A stretch of 64,000 nt of DNA, taken from assembly GCA_002433075.1 (NCBI GenBank), contig DJHM01000034.1, positions 63,009-127,008 on the forward strand, in the 5' to 3' direction. Positions 8,136 to 16,724 of this stretch are shown piece by piece. Position 1 is the stretch's first letter. Each line of letters starts with the position of its first letter. Source of the stretch: Latescibacteria bacterium UBA6620. GTDB taxonomy: Bacteria; Latescibacterota; UBA2968. Below the pieces are notes generated by a model that was not told the DNA's origin, searched no databases, and saw only the letters and a list, made by a program, of their open reading frames with translations. Made by a program: the position numbers and the translations under genes.

Positions 8136-9026
8136 ATGATCATCGACGTTCACGGACACGTACTCCGATGGCCCATCATCAAGCGGGGTACAAACCCGCT
8201 AACCTTCATGGATCCAGACACGCAGATCCGGCGCATGGAGGAGAAAGGGGTAGACAAGATGGTGATCCTTCCCCTTTGCTCTGCGGAAGTCGCCGCAGAA
8301 CATCAGAGCATGGGCGAAGTCTTCGAGATCGTCCGGATGCACCCAGATCGGTTCATCCCCTTCTGCGTCATCGAACCCAGGCGATCCGACCTCGGAACCG
8401 AGAAGGAGTTCCGTCACGTCCTCGAGCAGTACGTCGAACACGGGGCCAGAGGCCTTGGCGAAGTAACCGCACGTGTCTACTGGGACGACCAACGACTCTG
8501 GGGTCTCCTTGCCGCCGTCCAGCATCACGGTATTCCCGTCACCTTCCACACCTCACCCCCTGAAAAAACGAACACCTATGGCGTCATCGATACCGTCGGT
8601 CTCCCGCGTTTCGAGAAAACCCTCCAACAGTTTCCTGGCGTGAACTTCTTCGGCCACAGCGAATCTTTCTGGAGCGAGATCAGCGGCGACGTCACTGTGG
8701 AGACGAAGCCGACGTACCCTACAACCCCTGTGAAACCAGGTGGAACGCTCGTTCGTCTCTTTCGTGAATATCCGAACCTGTGTGGAGACTTGTCCGCTGG
8801 ATCCGGCTACAACCTCCTCACCCGCGATCCGTCATTCACCTACGAGTTCATCGATGAATTTCAGGATCGCCTGATGATGGGGCTTGATCATACAGACGAG
8901 GAAATCGATTTCCAGCACATCGAGTGGCTGAAGGCACAGAACGCGGACGGCCACATTAGTGACGAGATACTCGACAAGCTTTTGTGGCGAAATGCAGATC
9001 GGTTGATCGGGCTGGGAATCGCGTAA
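8136..9026 (+). CDS. Amidohydrolase family 2 (metal-dependent hydrolase)
   Basis: This 296-residue TIM-barrel hydrolase of the amidohydrolase-2/ACMSD-like group starts with MIIDVHGHV, which supplies the first two metal-binding histidines. Later candidate ligands are in VTFHTSP, FFGHSES and the MMGLDHTD aspartate region. The ATG at 8136 is preferred over an upstream start because AAAGGA lies 8 bases before it and the motif must be N-terminal. Family members hydrolyse or decarboxylate small cyclic acids and lactones in the cytoplasm. It stands alone, followed by a broken epimerase-like gene; a lactonase role is only a guess. Confidence 0.85.
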   Translation: MIIDVHGHVLRWPIIKRGTNPLTFMDPDTQIRRMEEKGVDKMVILPLCSAEVAAEHQSMGEVFEIVRMHPDRFIPFCVIEPRRSDLGTEKEFRHVLEQYVEHGARGLGEVTARVYWDDQRLWGLLAAVQHHGIPVTFHTSPPEKTNTYGVIDTVGLPRFEKTLQQFPGVNFFGHSESFWSEISGDVTVETKPTYPTTPVKPGGTLVRLFREYPNLCGDLSAGSGYNLLTRDPSFTYEFIDEFQDRLMMGLDHTDEEIDFQHIEWLKAQNADGHISDEILDKLLWRNADRLIGLGIA

Positions 9027-9100
9027 AGGCACTCATCGCGGAGTTTCGCATCGCAGCTTCCAGCACGTTCAGTCAACATGGCACTTCCTGAGGTCATCTT

Positions 9101-9977
9101 ATGATCCTCGTTACAGGCGCAGCGGGCCGACTCGGCCAACGTGTCGTGCAACGACTTGTCGATCGTGGGGACAACGTCGTTGGGACAGATGCGCGAGCGC
9201 TAGACGATACACCGTCGCGCTTCGTTCAAACCGATCTCTGCGACACCGTCCGTGTCACGGATCTTGTCGCCCAGGCAGACGCGGTAATCCACACGGGCGC
9301 CATTCCAGGTCCTCGGCAAAGCGAACCCTACGAGATTTATCGCAAAAACGGTCAGAGTACCTTCAATATCATCATGGCCGCTTCGGAGCGTGGTCTTCGC
9401 CGTGTCGTCTTCTCCTCCAGCGCATTCGCCGTCGGATGGGCGCCCGATGCCTCCTGGTTCGTCCCGAAGTATCTCCCACTCGACGAAGACCACCCGCTCA
9501 TGCCGTTCGAACCGTATGGCATGTCCAAGCAGATCGGTGAGTGTTTCGGCGAGATGATTGCCCGCAGCAGTGAGACCTCCGTCGTCAGTCTCCGTTTCAC
9601 GAATGTGCAGAACGCCGACGGACAGGCGGGATTCCCGCTCCCTGCAACCCAGCCGTGAAAACCCGAGAACGCTCGTGATGTGGGCCTACGCCGACCCCGA
9701 CGTCGTCGTCCAGGCGCACATCCGCGCCCTCGATCTCGAAATGGAAGGTCACGACGCGTTCCTCCTCGCCCAACCGGACACGCGCTTCGCAGAACCGACT
9801 GTCGACCTGATCGAGGCCAACTTCGGCGACGAGGTCCAGATTCGTGGCAACCTTGACGGAAACGCCAGTGTGATCAGTACGAGGAAAGCGCGCGAAGTGT
9901 TGGGGGTGGAGCGGGAGGAGCTGAGCGGGAGCACGGAGAGCAGGAGATCGGGTGTGGCTCTGACCTTCGGCAGGTAG
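9101..9977 (+). pseudogene. NAD-dependent epimerase/dehydratase, frameshifted
   Basis: An extended SDR begins MILVTGAAGRLGQRVV with the nucleotide-binding GxxGxxG, then FSSSAFAVGW and the catalytic YGMSK. The frame ends at 9658, but the family's C-terminal part (NPRTLVMWAYADPDVVVQAH and later NASVISTRKAREVLG) continues in the next frame to 9977. Removing one A at 9646-9647 restores a single frame. The extreme C-terminus (after VLGV) runs into a GGAGAGCAGG spacer repeat. Either the gene is inactivated by a +1 indel or the assembly has an error. The intact product would act on a nucleotide- or free-sugar substrate. Confidence 0.8.
9906..9957. repeat. GGAGAGCAGG repeat, copy 5, inside an ORF tail
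   Basis: Purine-rich units GGAGCGGGAGGAGC, GCGGGAGCACGG and GAGAGCAGGAG sit inside the translated end of the epimerase frame. They may have replaced the original C-terminus. Confidence 0.4.
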
Positions 9978-10094
9978 TCCGTCTAAAAGAACCTCGTGCA
10001 GTGATCTCCTCACAGCTATGCCCAGAGGGCCGACAGGCTAACGTGATCGACAAGAGGGGCCCTCCCAGCATCGCAGCAACAGTCATCTCGAACG

Positions 10095-11022
10095 TCAGAG
10101 AGCGAAGCCACCGACGACGTGAGAGATCCCTCCTCCGAGGCAGCAGACTGCGCTCATTTTTCCAGGCTCCAGCAGTAGACCCAGAATGAGAACGCCCCCG
10201 GACAATGTCCGGGGGCGCCTCGCGATATCCCTCGCAGCAATTGCTGAATTTCCTAATCTCCGAATCACGCTCTCTCGCTCGTACTTCCGCGCGTAGTCAA
10301 CGGGCTTCTCTCCATCAGCCGTTTCCGCACCAACATCCGCACCTGCCTCCAACAGAAGATCCACTACCGCATCCATACCTGCAGCTGCCGCGTAGTGCAG
10401 TGGCGTTTGCGCCTGTGAGATGACACCCGGCCCAATGTCAGATCGCTCCCCGACATTGGTCCGTGCGTTCACATCGGCGCCACCCTCGATCAAGGCCGTG
10501 ACCGTCCCGGGAAAGTCTCGATCAGAATCCAACGAATCATAAGAATGACCGCGAAGTCGCGGATCGCAAAGCGAAGCGCGATGGAGCGGCGTTTCGCCGG
10601 ACTTGTTGTCTTGGGTCTCGCACCGAACGTTCACATCCGCACCCCGTTTGATGTAGTGGGCTACGGACATGGCAGCCCCAAAGTAGGCAGCGATCGACAA
10701 AACCGTTCCGTTGTAGAAGTTGCGCTCCAGATCGGTGCCGTGTTCGATCGCGAAATCTATAAACGCCGGAGAACTATCGGGGCTGAGCACAGCCTGAGTC
10801 TTCGTATCGAGCGTGGCACCCTGTGTCATCAATAATTCGACCAGGGGAATGTTGTTGTTTGCAAGAGCGACGGAATCGCATGATGGCCTGACGCGCTCGC
10901 TCCGGCTTCTCGTCCAGAAGTGCTTTCATCCACGGAAGGTTCTGCTCGACCACGGCCAGATCCCAATCACAATACTCCTTGAGCCTCGTCCAATCGTCGA
11001 AGTAATGATCCCGCGCAACCAC
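10095..11022 (-). pseudogene. Ankyrin-repeat protein, frameshifted
   Basis: On the - strand, the N-terminal part VVARDHYFDDWTRLKEYCDW is followed, one frame over, by ankyrin units such as NNNIPLVELLMTQGATLDTK, GETPLHRASL, VTALIEGGADVNARTN and TPLHYAAAAGMDAVVDLLLE. A single inserted base near 10870-10890 separates the two frames. The C-terminal 40 residues after YARKYERESVIRRLG look like read-through of non-coding DNA and include a perfect hairpin. Ankyrin repeats bind proteins and are common in symbionts. No clear start codon exists upstream, so the 5' end is also uncertain. Confidence 0.75.
10193..10217. terminator. Perfect hairpin CGCCCCCGGAC-AAT-GTCCGGGGGCG
   Basis: This is an 11-bp perfect stem with a 3-base loop. 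No T-run follows on either strand, so it is only terminator-like. It lies within the spurious C-terminal extension of the ankyrin frame, supporting the idea that the true gene once ended upstream of it in the direction of transcription. Confidence 0.5.
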
Positions 11023-11431
11023 AAGCTGGCATCGCGGAGGGGCACTGCGCCAAGTTGCGAGGAACTTTTCGAGTAGGTAGGGTGTAGGGTGGAAACCAGC
11101 TCGACCGCATCGGATTCACATGCCTCTTAGGCACGGCGAAGCTCCTTGGCACCGCGCCTGAGCTGATCGATGGACGGATTGGGAGATAACAACGAAGGCA
11201 TGGCAGCCCCCTTCCATTGAAGGTTCCCGATATCCACTCGTGGTCGGGAGAAAGAGGCAACCCAGTATGGATACTGCGAGGGGCAGGTGGGCTCGGCCCT
11301 TGCCGCGGACAGGAGGTGCCCTGCAACGCACTGGTCATAGCCCATCCGTCCGGGTCATCAAGTGAAAAACTCAAGCGCGCACGCCTCCTCTTTCGTATTT
11401 TGCACTTTCCCCTTTTCACAGCGAGACGCAG
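11023..11431. other. Spacer of about 400 bp without a recognised gene
   Basis: I see no supported coding region. The part next to the ankyrin gene can be read as IRCGRAGF... in its frame after a TGA, without a start codon. The end next to the following gene holds an A/T-rich TTTTGCACTTT-type repeat (11391-11419). Confidence 0.45.
11391..11419. repeat. TTTTGCACTTT-type A/T-rich repeat
   Basis: TTTCGTATTTTGCACTTTCC then CCTTTTCAC ends 13 bases before the Gfo/Idh/MocA start. Similar T-rich strings of about 7-8 bp period occur at 16678-16711 and 22830-22860. Confidence 0.5.
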
Positions 11432-12394
11432 ATGGGCAAGACACGAATCGGTGTAATCGGTCTCGGCTCCTTTTGCCGAAACTATCACATCCCAAATCTC
11501 CTTCAACGATCGGACATCGACGTCACTGCTGTCTGTGACGTCTCACAGGATGCGCTGGAGGCTCGCCCTGAAGGATTGTCCGTCAGCCGCACGTTCTCGA
11601 ATGTCCATGCTCTGCTCCACGCCAATCTGATCGACGGGCTCATCGTCAGCACCTCGAATGCCGCGCACTTCGACGTCTGTAAAGCGGCTCTCGAGCACGA
11701 CGTGCCCGTGCTCGTCGACAAACCCATCACGGTCACCGTCGAGCACGCCGAAAAGCTTGTCACTTTAAGCAAGTCCAGCGATGTTCTTCTTCAGACCGCG
11801 TTCACACGCCATTTTATGTCCAGCACCGAATATGTCCGCCGAAAGATCTCGTCAGGAGAGCTCGAATTGCAGGCGCTCACTGCAATCCAGCGCCGGAGCC
11901 CCGACCGTCACGGGCCGACAGACGGGGGTATGCTCCATCGACGAACCGTCCACATTACGGACCTACTTCCGTGGCTCACAGGTAGGCCCGTCCTCTCGGT
12001 CAGCGCCGTCATCGACTACGAAGAGGGAGAACGCGAAGAAACCTTCATCGAAGCTCGCCTTGAACTCCAGGGTGGTCTTCGCGCCACCTTTCTCGGCATT
12101 AAACACAGCGAGGAATACCAGGACGAAGTCAATATCTACGGAGCCGACTCCAGCTATCGCCTCGAACGGGAGAGACTCTACACCCCCACACGGCGCGACG
12201 GCTGGAAATTGGCAACGGATCTTTCAGACTACGGTAATTCAACCGACCACTTCATCGATAAGATCCAAGGTCGAGAACCCAAACCAAACGATCCGTACGC
12301 GGATCGCCACAGTGACGACGGATTACGTGCGCTTCGCGTCGTCGCCGCGATGCACGAATCGGCCAGGACAGGTAAGTCCGTTGAGATCAGATGA
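11432..12394 (+). CDS. Gfo/Idh/MocA family oxidoreductase
   Basis: This 320-residue protein has the Rossmann start MGKTRIGVIGLGSFCRNYHI, the strand-2 motif VTAVCDVS and the catalytic-lysine motif LVDKPIT, a D for E variant of EKP. The C-terminal half is the family's beta-sheet domain. The family oxidises sugars, inositols or glycosides with NAD(P) in the cytoplasm. The likely initiating ATG is preceded only by a weak GAGACG, with a T-rich repeat further upstream. It is the first of two Gfo/Idh/MocA genes in a row; the substrate is unknown. Confidence 0.9.
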   Translation: MGKTRIGVIGLGSFCRNYHIPNLLQRSDIDVTAVCDVSQDALEARPEGLSVSRTFSNVHALLHANLIDGLIVSTSNAAHFDVCKAALEHDVPVLVDKPITVTVEHAEKLVTLSKSSDVLLQTAFTRHFMSSTEYVRRKISSGELELQALTAIQRRSPDRHGPTDGGMLHRRTVHITDLLPWLTGRPVLSVSAVIDYEEGEREETFIEARLELQGGLRATFLGIKHSEEYQDEVNIYGADSSYRLERERLYTPTRRDGWKLATDLSDYGNSTDHFIDKIQGREPKPNDPYADRHSDDGLRALRVVAAMHESARTGKSVEIR

Positions 12395-12510
12395 TGGTGT
12401 CACTGACGTGGGAGAACACGGTTAATCGGGCTTGGAGAACATGCCTGTACTCGGGGACCAGGGCGCCTGGGTGAGTAGGCACAGTCCGTCAACCCGAACC
12501 CTCTTGCCTT

Positions 12511-12577
12511 TCTCAGCGCTCTCCGCGCTCTCCTTGGCTTGCCGTAGCTTTAGCGAAGGCAGCTGCGGTGAAAGATT
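12511..12577. repeat. CTCTCCGCGCTCTCC...GCGGTGAAAG spacer repeat
   Basis: The run GCGCTCTCCGCGCTCTCC leads through GCCGTAGCTTTAGCGAAGGC to GCTGCGGTGAAAG. The two ends match the shorter CTCCGCGTCCTCTGCGGTGAAAGG at 37406; here a second repeat type (GCCGTAGC...GCGAAGGC) appears to have been inserted in the middle. It ends 17 bases before a start codon. Confidence 0.55.
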
Positions 12578-12594
12578 CTCTCTAGGAGAAACAA

Positions 12595-13671
12595 ATGCCA
12601 AAAGACAGAATAGGTTTCGCTCAACTCAGTTTCTGGTTCTCTCACGCAAATGGCATCTGCACAGCCGCCACGAATCATCCCAACGTCGACCTCGTCACCG
12701 TCTGGGATGCCAATCCCGAGCGCGGCAAGGCTGGTGCCGAACAGTTCAACGTCGAATTTACCGCCGATCTCGACGAACTCCTGGCCCGCGAAGATATCGA
12801 CGCCGTCGGCATCTGCTCTGAAACACAGTTGCACGCCGAGCACGTCATCACAGCCGCCGAAGCCGGCAAGCACGTCATGGTCGAAAAGCCGTTCACCCGG
12901 ACGCCGGCCGAGGCAGACGAAGCGATCGCCGCCGCCGAGAAGGCCGGCGTCCACGTCATGCCCGTCTACAACCTGCGGCTTTCCCCAGCACACGAACGGA
13001 TGAAACAGGCCGTCGATTCAGGCGAGCTCGGTCCCATCTTCCACGTCCGCCGGCGACACGGCCACGACAAGTATCGAGCCCAGGATTATGATGCGGGAAA
13101 GATCCAGAACGATCCGGAGGATCCCTGGTTAGATGCTGAGGCAGAAGGACGTGCCTCCCTCTACCACGCGGGATCCCATTCAGTATTCTGGATGCTGTGG
13201 ATGTTCGGGATGCCCGAGTCGGTCGTGTCTCTCGGAGGTAGCCGAGTCCCCAGTCTCCCTGTCGAAGACAACAACGTCGCTGTCTACCGCTATTCCGACC
13301 AGATGCTCGTCACGCTCCACACCAGCGAAACGGAATCACGGGCGCCCCTCGCCACGGAAATATTCGGATACAATGGCGCCATCGTTCAGGTGCGCGGCGA
13401 CAACCCGTCCTGCAAGATGGACTTCGGCGACACCGCTCCGCTCATGCTCTACAAAGAGGGTGAGGACACCTGGCAACCCCTCAACGAATATCATCGGAAC
13501 TTCGTCCCACCCGATTCCCGACCGCCCGACATCTTCTTCGACGCGTTACTCGAAGGAAAAGAGATGCCAATATCGATGTATGACGGTCGCCGCTGCGTGC
13601 AGATTCTGGCCGCCACCGAACTCGCGGGAAAGGAGAAACGCCAGGTCGAGTTGTCGGAAATCACGGGATAG
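12595..13671 (+). CDS. Gfo/Idh/MocA family oxidoreductase
   Basis: This 358-residue protein starts after a good ribosome site (AGGAGAAACAA). The N-terminus RIGFAQLSFWFSHANGI replaces the usual GxGxxG, so the dinucleotide-binding loop is atypical. VTVWDANPERG, ICSETQLHAEHV and MVEKPFTRT (with the catalytic K) are canonical. The C-terminal half contains HGHDKYRAQDYDAGK and HAGSHSVFWMLW. It follows another family member on the same strand and is followed within 6 bases by a membrane-protein gene. It is probably a dehydrogenase of a sugar or inositol derivative; the atypical glycine loop makes the cofactor uncertain. Confidence 0.87.
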   Translation: MPKDRIGFAQLSFWFSHANGICTAATNHPNVDLVTVWDANPERGKAGAEQFNVEFTADLDELLAREDIDAVGICSETQLHAEHVITAAEAGKHVMVEKPFTRTPAEADEAIAAAEKAGVHVMPVYNLRLSPAHERMKQAVDSGELGPIFHVRRRHGHDKYRAQDYDAGKIQNDPEDPWLDAEAEGRASLYHAGSHSVFWMLWMFGMPESVVSLGGSRVPSLPVEDNNVAVYRYSDQMLVTLHTSETESRAPLATEIFGYNGAIVQVRGDNPSCKMDFGDTAPLMLYKEGEDTWQPLNEYHRNFVPPDSRPPDIFFDALLEGKEMPISMYDGRRCVQILAATELAGKEKRQVELSEITG

Positions 13672-13676
13672 GCACA

Positions 13677-14445
13677 GTGTCGTTGCTTGGCAACGGATGG
13701 CTCGTCGAAGCGGTTGCTGCCATTGTGGGTATTGTGTGGTTGATCGCGCTCTGGCGATCCGTTAAGCGCGTCTTCCCCATCGAAGTGGGAGGCGAAGACC
13801 TCCTCCATTTCAACAGACGAACCCTCTTTCTACTCGTATCCCTTCTCGCGGCCGTCGCACCTGTATCGATCATCCTGGGTGTCGAAGTGCCCCTTCAACT
13901 CTTCTTGTGGGGCACGAGCCTCGTGGCCGACTACCTGCTGTTCATGTATTGGTTCCTGTCCGACTACACGTCGACGAGTTTCTACGCCGAGTTGCGAATA
14001 TACCACTGGCGTCTGCAGAAATCTCGCCTCTATCCCGACGACGCTTTCACTCCCAACTGGCTCTTCCACAATCCCTGGCTGTCGATCTTCGGTCTCACGA
14101 CCATCTCTGGGGGCACAACGCTCCTTGTTTATCATTTGGACTGGCGCTTCGTCAGCCTGCCGGCTTACGGCCTCCTCTACATGATTGTTTTTGAGCCTCT
14201 GCGGCGGCTTGCTGGATCTCATCATGATCTGGCACGATCGCATAGAGTTCACGAACGCGCTCAGTGCCAGACGCTCCAGCATCACGATTCCGTTTTCTGA
14301 CATTGAATCCGTAGACACGAGCCAATCCTGGCTGCAGGCACGGTTCGGCGTGACAACCGTTCAGATCCACGGAAAACACCACGTGTTGAGCTTGCCTCTT
14401 CGCAAGCACGAGCGACTGACTCGGCAACTGAACCAGGACTTTTGA
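13677..14445 (+). pseudogene. Membrane protein with PH-like tail, frameshifted
   Basis: The GTG at 13677 begins a protein with about four to five hydrophobic helices (VEAVAAIVGIVWLIALW, LFLLVSLLAAVAPVSIILG, FLWGTSLVADYLLFMYWFL, then two near 14080-14190). It is followed, one frame over, by LIMIWHDRIEFTNAL...FSDIESVDTSQSWLQARFG, which resembles a bacterial PH-like membrane-associated module. Deleting one base near 14205-14210 joins FEPLRR to LLDLIMIW in a single frame of about 255 residues. The gene starts 5 bases after the Gfo/Idh/MocA stop. The function is unknown; it is either inactivated or a sequence error. Confidence 0.7.
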
Positions 14446-14560
14446 CCGTCCGCACCCTCGTATGCCGGTCCTATGATCGACCAGTTACTGCTGCCTTAAT
14501 GCTACGCCCCCACTTCTGCTCGGGCTGAACTCGCACCAGTCCTTTCAACAGGAAGAAGCC

Positions 14561-15358
14561 ATGACCCGAATCCCCATCACCATGTGCCACGGTCTTTCTG
14601 AAGACCGTGGCCCGGCAGATTTCCCCCTTACTGCTGAGCACTTCGAAACCCTCGTCGCCATCGCCAGTGAAATGGGCTTCGCCTCCATCGACTACGACGA
14701 CCTCGACGCCTGGCGAAACGACAACGGCCTTCTTCCCGATCGGCCGATCATGTTCGACTTCGATCATCCCGAGAAGTCTATGCGGCACGGCGTTCACCAG
14801 ATCCTCCAACAGCACGGCCACTCAGGGAATCTTTTCATCAACACCAACTGGTTCGACCCTGAAAGCCCGCGTCACGATCACACGATGACGTGGGACGAGG
14901 TCCACGAACTCGTGGACCTCGGCTGGCACATCGGCGCCCACACCGTAACGCATCCCAATCTGTCCGAACTCACTGCGGACGACCCCGATGGCTCGAAGCT
15001 CGCGTGGGAACTCGAGACCTGCGATGCGACGCTCAACCGGGAATTGGGTATTGTTCCAAAGGACTTCGCCTTCACTGGAACGAGCTGGAGCAGTGAAGCA
15101 GAGCGCTAGGTTTCCGAGCGCTATCGCTTCGGCCGTCTCTGGTTCGTCGGCACGCATTACCAGGCCGACGGCGAAGAAGTCCGCCTCGCCGACCTCCTCG
15201 GGGTCAAAGGTGAAGATGAGCCAGGCGGAGGTCCCCCCATGTCCGCTCGTTACGTCACGAAGGAGTCACATCCCTATCGCCTGCCCTCGATCGAAATTCA
15301 GCGCGACCTCATCTATCGACCAGAGGCTTTCCGCGCCTACCTTGAGGGCGCCCTGTAG
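14561..15358 (+). pseudogene. Polysaccharide deacetylase-like protein with in-frame TAG
   Basis: From ATG 14561 (ribosome site AGGAAG) the frame encodes a NodB-type deacetylase: PITMCHGL, RPIMFDFDHP, GHSGNLFINTNWF, then WHIGAHTVTHPNLSEL with the metal-binding H-x3-H. A TAG at 15107-15109 ends the frame after SSEAER, but the same frame continues with VSERYRFGRLWFVGTHYQ to a TAG at 15356-15358, giving about 265 residues, the usual family length. A CAG-to-TAG change would explain it. The family removes acyl groups from sugars. It is either a recent nonsense mutant or an amber readthrough case. Confidence 0.75.
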
Positions 15359-15455
15359 CCAGTCCTCAAGGCTTGGAAGAAATTCAATAGCCTGATTTCC
15401 TATTTCCCTATTTTCCTAATCTCGCTCCACACCACCCAAGCCCAGGAAGAACACC

Positions 15456-16577
15456 ATGCCCGGTCTCCGATCCGAAGTCGATCCCACCGGCCTCCTCGAG
15501 TACTCCGTGGTCTTCACCGACCGCGCCCTGAACCATATGTCTCAGACTTTCCAGGGCGTGATGAACGACATCTCCTCGACACTCAAGAGGGTCTACGCAG
15601 CGGAAGCCGTTGTCGTCCTTCCCGGAGGTGGCACCTACGGGATGGAAGCGGTCGCACGTCAGTTTGCGTCCGGAAGAGACACGCTCGTCATTCGCAACGG
15701 CTGGTTCAGCTACCGTTGGACACAGATTCTCGAACAGGGCAACATCCCCACCTCGTCGATCGTCCTGAAGGCGCGTCCCATCGTCGATGGGCCCCAGTCG
15801 CCCTTCGCTCCGGCACCGATTGACCAGGTCGTCTCCACGATTGAATCGAACAAACCCGACGTCGTTTTCGCGCCTCACGTCGAAACGTCCTCCGGCCTGA
15901 TCCTGCCCGACGACTACATCAAGGCTGTATCCGACGCCGTTCACACAGTCGGAGGTCTCTTCGTCCTCGACTGTATCGCTTCCGGCGCAATGTGGGTCGA
16001 CATAAAAGCGTGCGGTGTCGACGTCCTCATCAGCGCCCCGCAAAAAGGGTGGAGCGCGTCGCCTTCGAGCGGCCTCGTCATGCTCGGTGCGCTCGCACGT
16101 GAGCGTATCGAATCGACGCAGAGCACAAGCTTCGCTTGCGATCTCGCGAAGTGGCTTGAGATCATGGAAGGCTACGAGGGCGGTGCCCACGCCTATCACG
16201 CGACGATGCCGACCGACGCACTCACAAAGTTCCGCGACGCTATCGTCGAAACGGAAGCGGGGGGATTCGCTCAGAGGCGCGCAAGCCAGCAGGAACTCGG
16301 CGACAAGGTGCGCGCTTTGCTCGCCGACAAGGGATTCGGAAGCGTCGCAGCCGAAGGCTTCACGGCGCCCGGCGTCGTCGTCAGCTACACGGACGATCCC
16401 GAAATCGCGAAGAAATTCGCGGGCGCCGGTCTCCAGATCGCAGCAGGCGTCCCACTCCAGTGCGACGAACCGGACGACTTCCTGACATTCCGGCTCGGAC
16501 TGTTCGGTCTCGACAAGCTCGACAACGTCGACCGCACCGTCGAGACGCTTGAGAAGGCGTTGAATGAGATTCTATAG
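15456..16577 (+). CDS. Class V aminotransferase (alanine-glyoxylate type)
   Basis: This 373-residue fold-type I PLP enzyme has PGGGTYGMEAVAR near residue 52 for phosphate binding, PHVETSSGLILP as the ligand loop, LFVLDCIASGA with the ring-pairing Asp, and APQKGWS carrying the Schiff-base lysine. It resembles alanine-glyoxylate and serine-pyruvate aminotransferases. In this setting it may recycle glyoxylate or an amino donor from sugar or purine-like breakdown. The start at MPGLRSEV follows AGGAAG. It is likely cotranscribed with the sugar isomerase gene downstream, although a repeat separates them. Confidence 0.88.
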   Translation: MPGLRSEVDPTGLLEYSVVFTDRALNHMSQTFQGVMNDISSTLKRVYAAEAVVVLPGGGTYGMEAVARQFASGRDTLVIRNGWFSYRWTQILEQGNIPTSSIVLKARPIVDGPQSPFAPAPIDQVVSTIESNKPDVVFAPHVETSSGLILPDDYIKAVSDAVHTVGGLFVLDCIASGAMWVDIKACGVDVLISAPQKGWSASPSSGLVMLGALARERIESTQSTSFACDLAKWLEIMEGYEGGAHAYHATMPTDALTKFRDAIVETEAGGFAQRRASQQELGDKVRALLADKGFGSVAAEGFTAPGVVVSYTDDPEIAKKFAGAGLQIAAGVPLQCDEPDDFLTFRLGLFGLDKLDNVDRTVETLEKALNEIL

Positions 16578-16606
16578 GGAGTTGACTAGAACTTGCACAC
16601 GGGTAT

Positions 16607-16643
16607 TGTCATCCCGGCGTGTTCCTTGGCCGGGATCCATTCG
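16607..16643 (+). repeat. MITE/REP-like arm TGTCATCCCGGC...CCGGGATCCA (half copy)
   Basis: TGTCATCCCGGCGTGTTCCT then TGGCCGGGATCCATTCGG matches the left arm of the 92-bp inverted-repeat element at 53430-53521. Only one arm is present here, followed by its own small palindrome CCGGGCGCAGCCCGG. It lies between two genes and ends before a T-rich repeat at 16678-16711. Confidence 0.65.
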
Positions 16644-16677
16644 GATCTCCGCGACACCGGGCGCAGCCCGGATCCGG

Positions 16678-16711
16678 TTTTCATTTTACCTTTTTCACTT
16701 TTCATTCACGG
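16678..16711. repeat. T-rich repeat before sugar isomerase start
   Basis: TTTTCATTTTACC then TTTTTCACTTTTCATTCACG precedes the GGGAGGACCTCCC ribosome-site region of the gene at 16725. It belongs with the similar strings at 11391 and 22830. Confidence 0.5.
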
Positions 16712-16724
16712 GAGGACCTCCCAC

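Noticed and set aside
10193..10217. Intrinsic terminator
   Set aside because: The stem is perfect but no T-run follows on either strand, so termination is only possible, not supported; it is kept as a terminator-like hairpin.
10967..11506. 179-codon - strand ORF
   Set aside because: It overlaps the ankyrin leader in another frame and the spacer, and has no recognisable domain.
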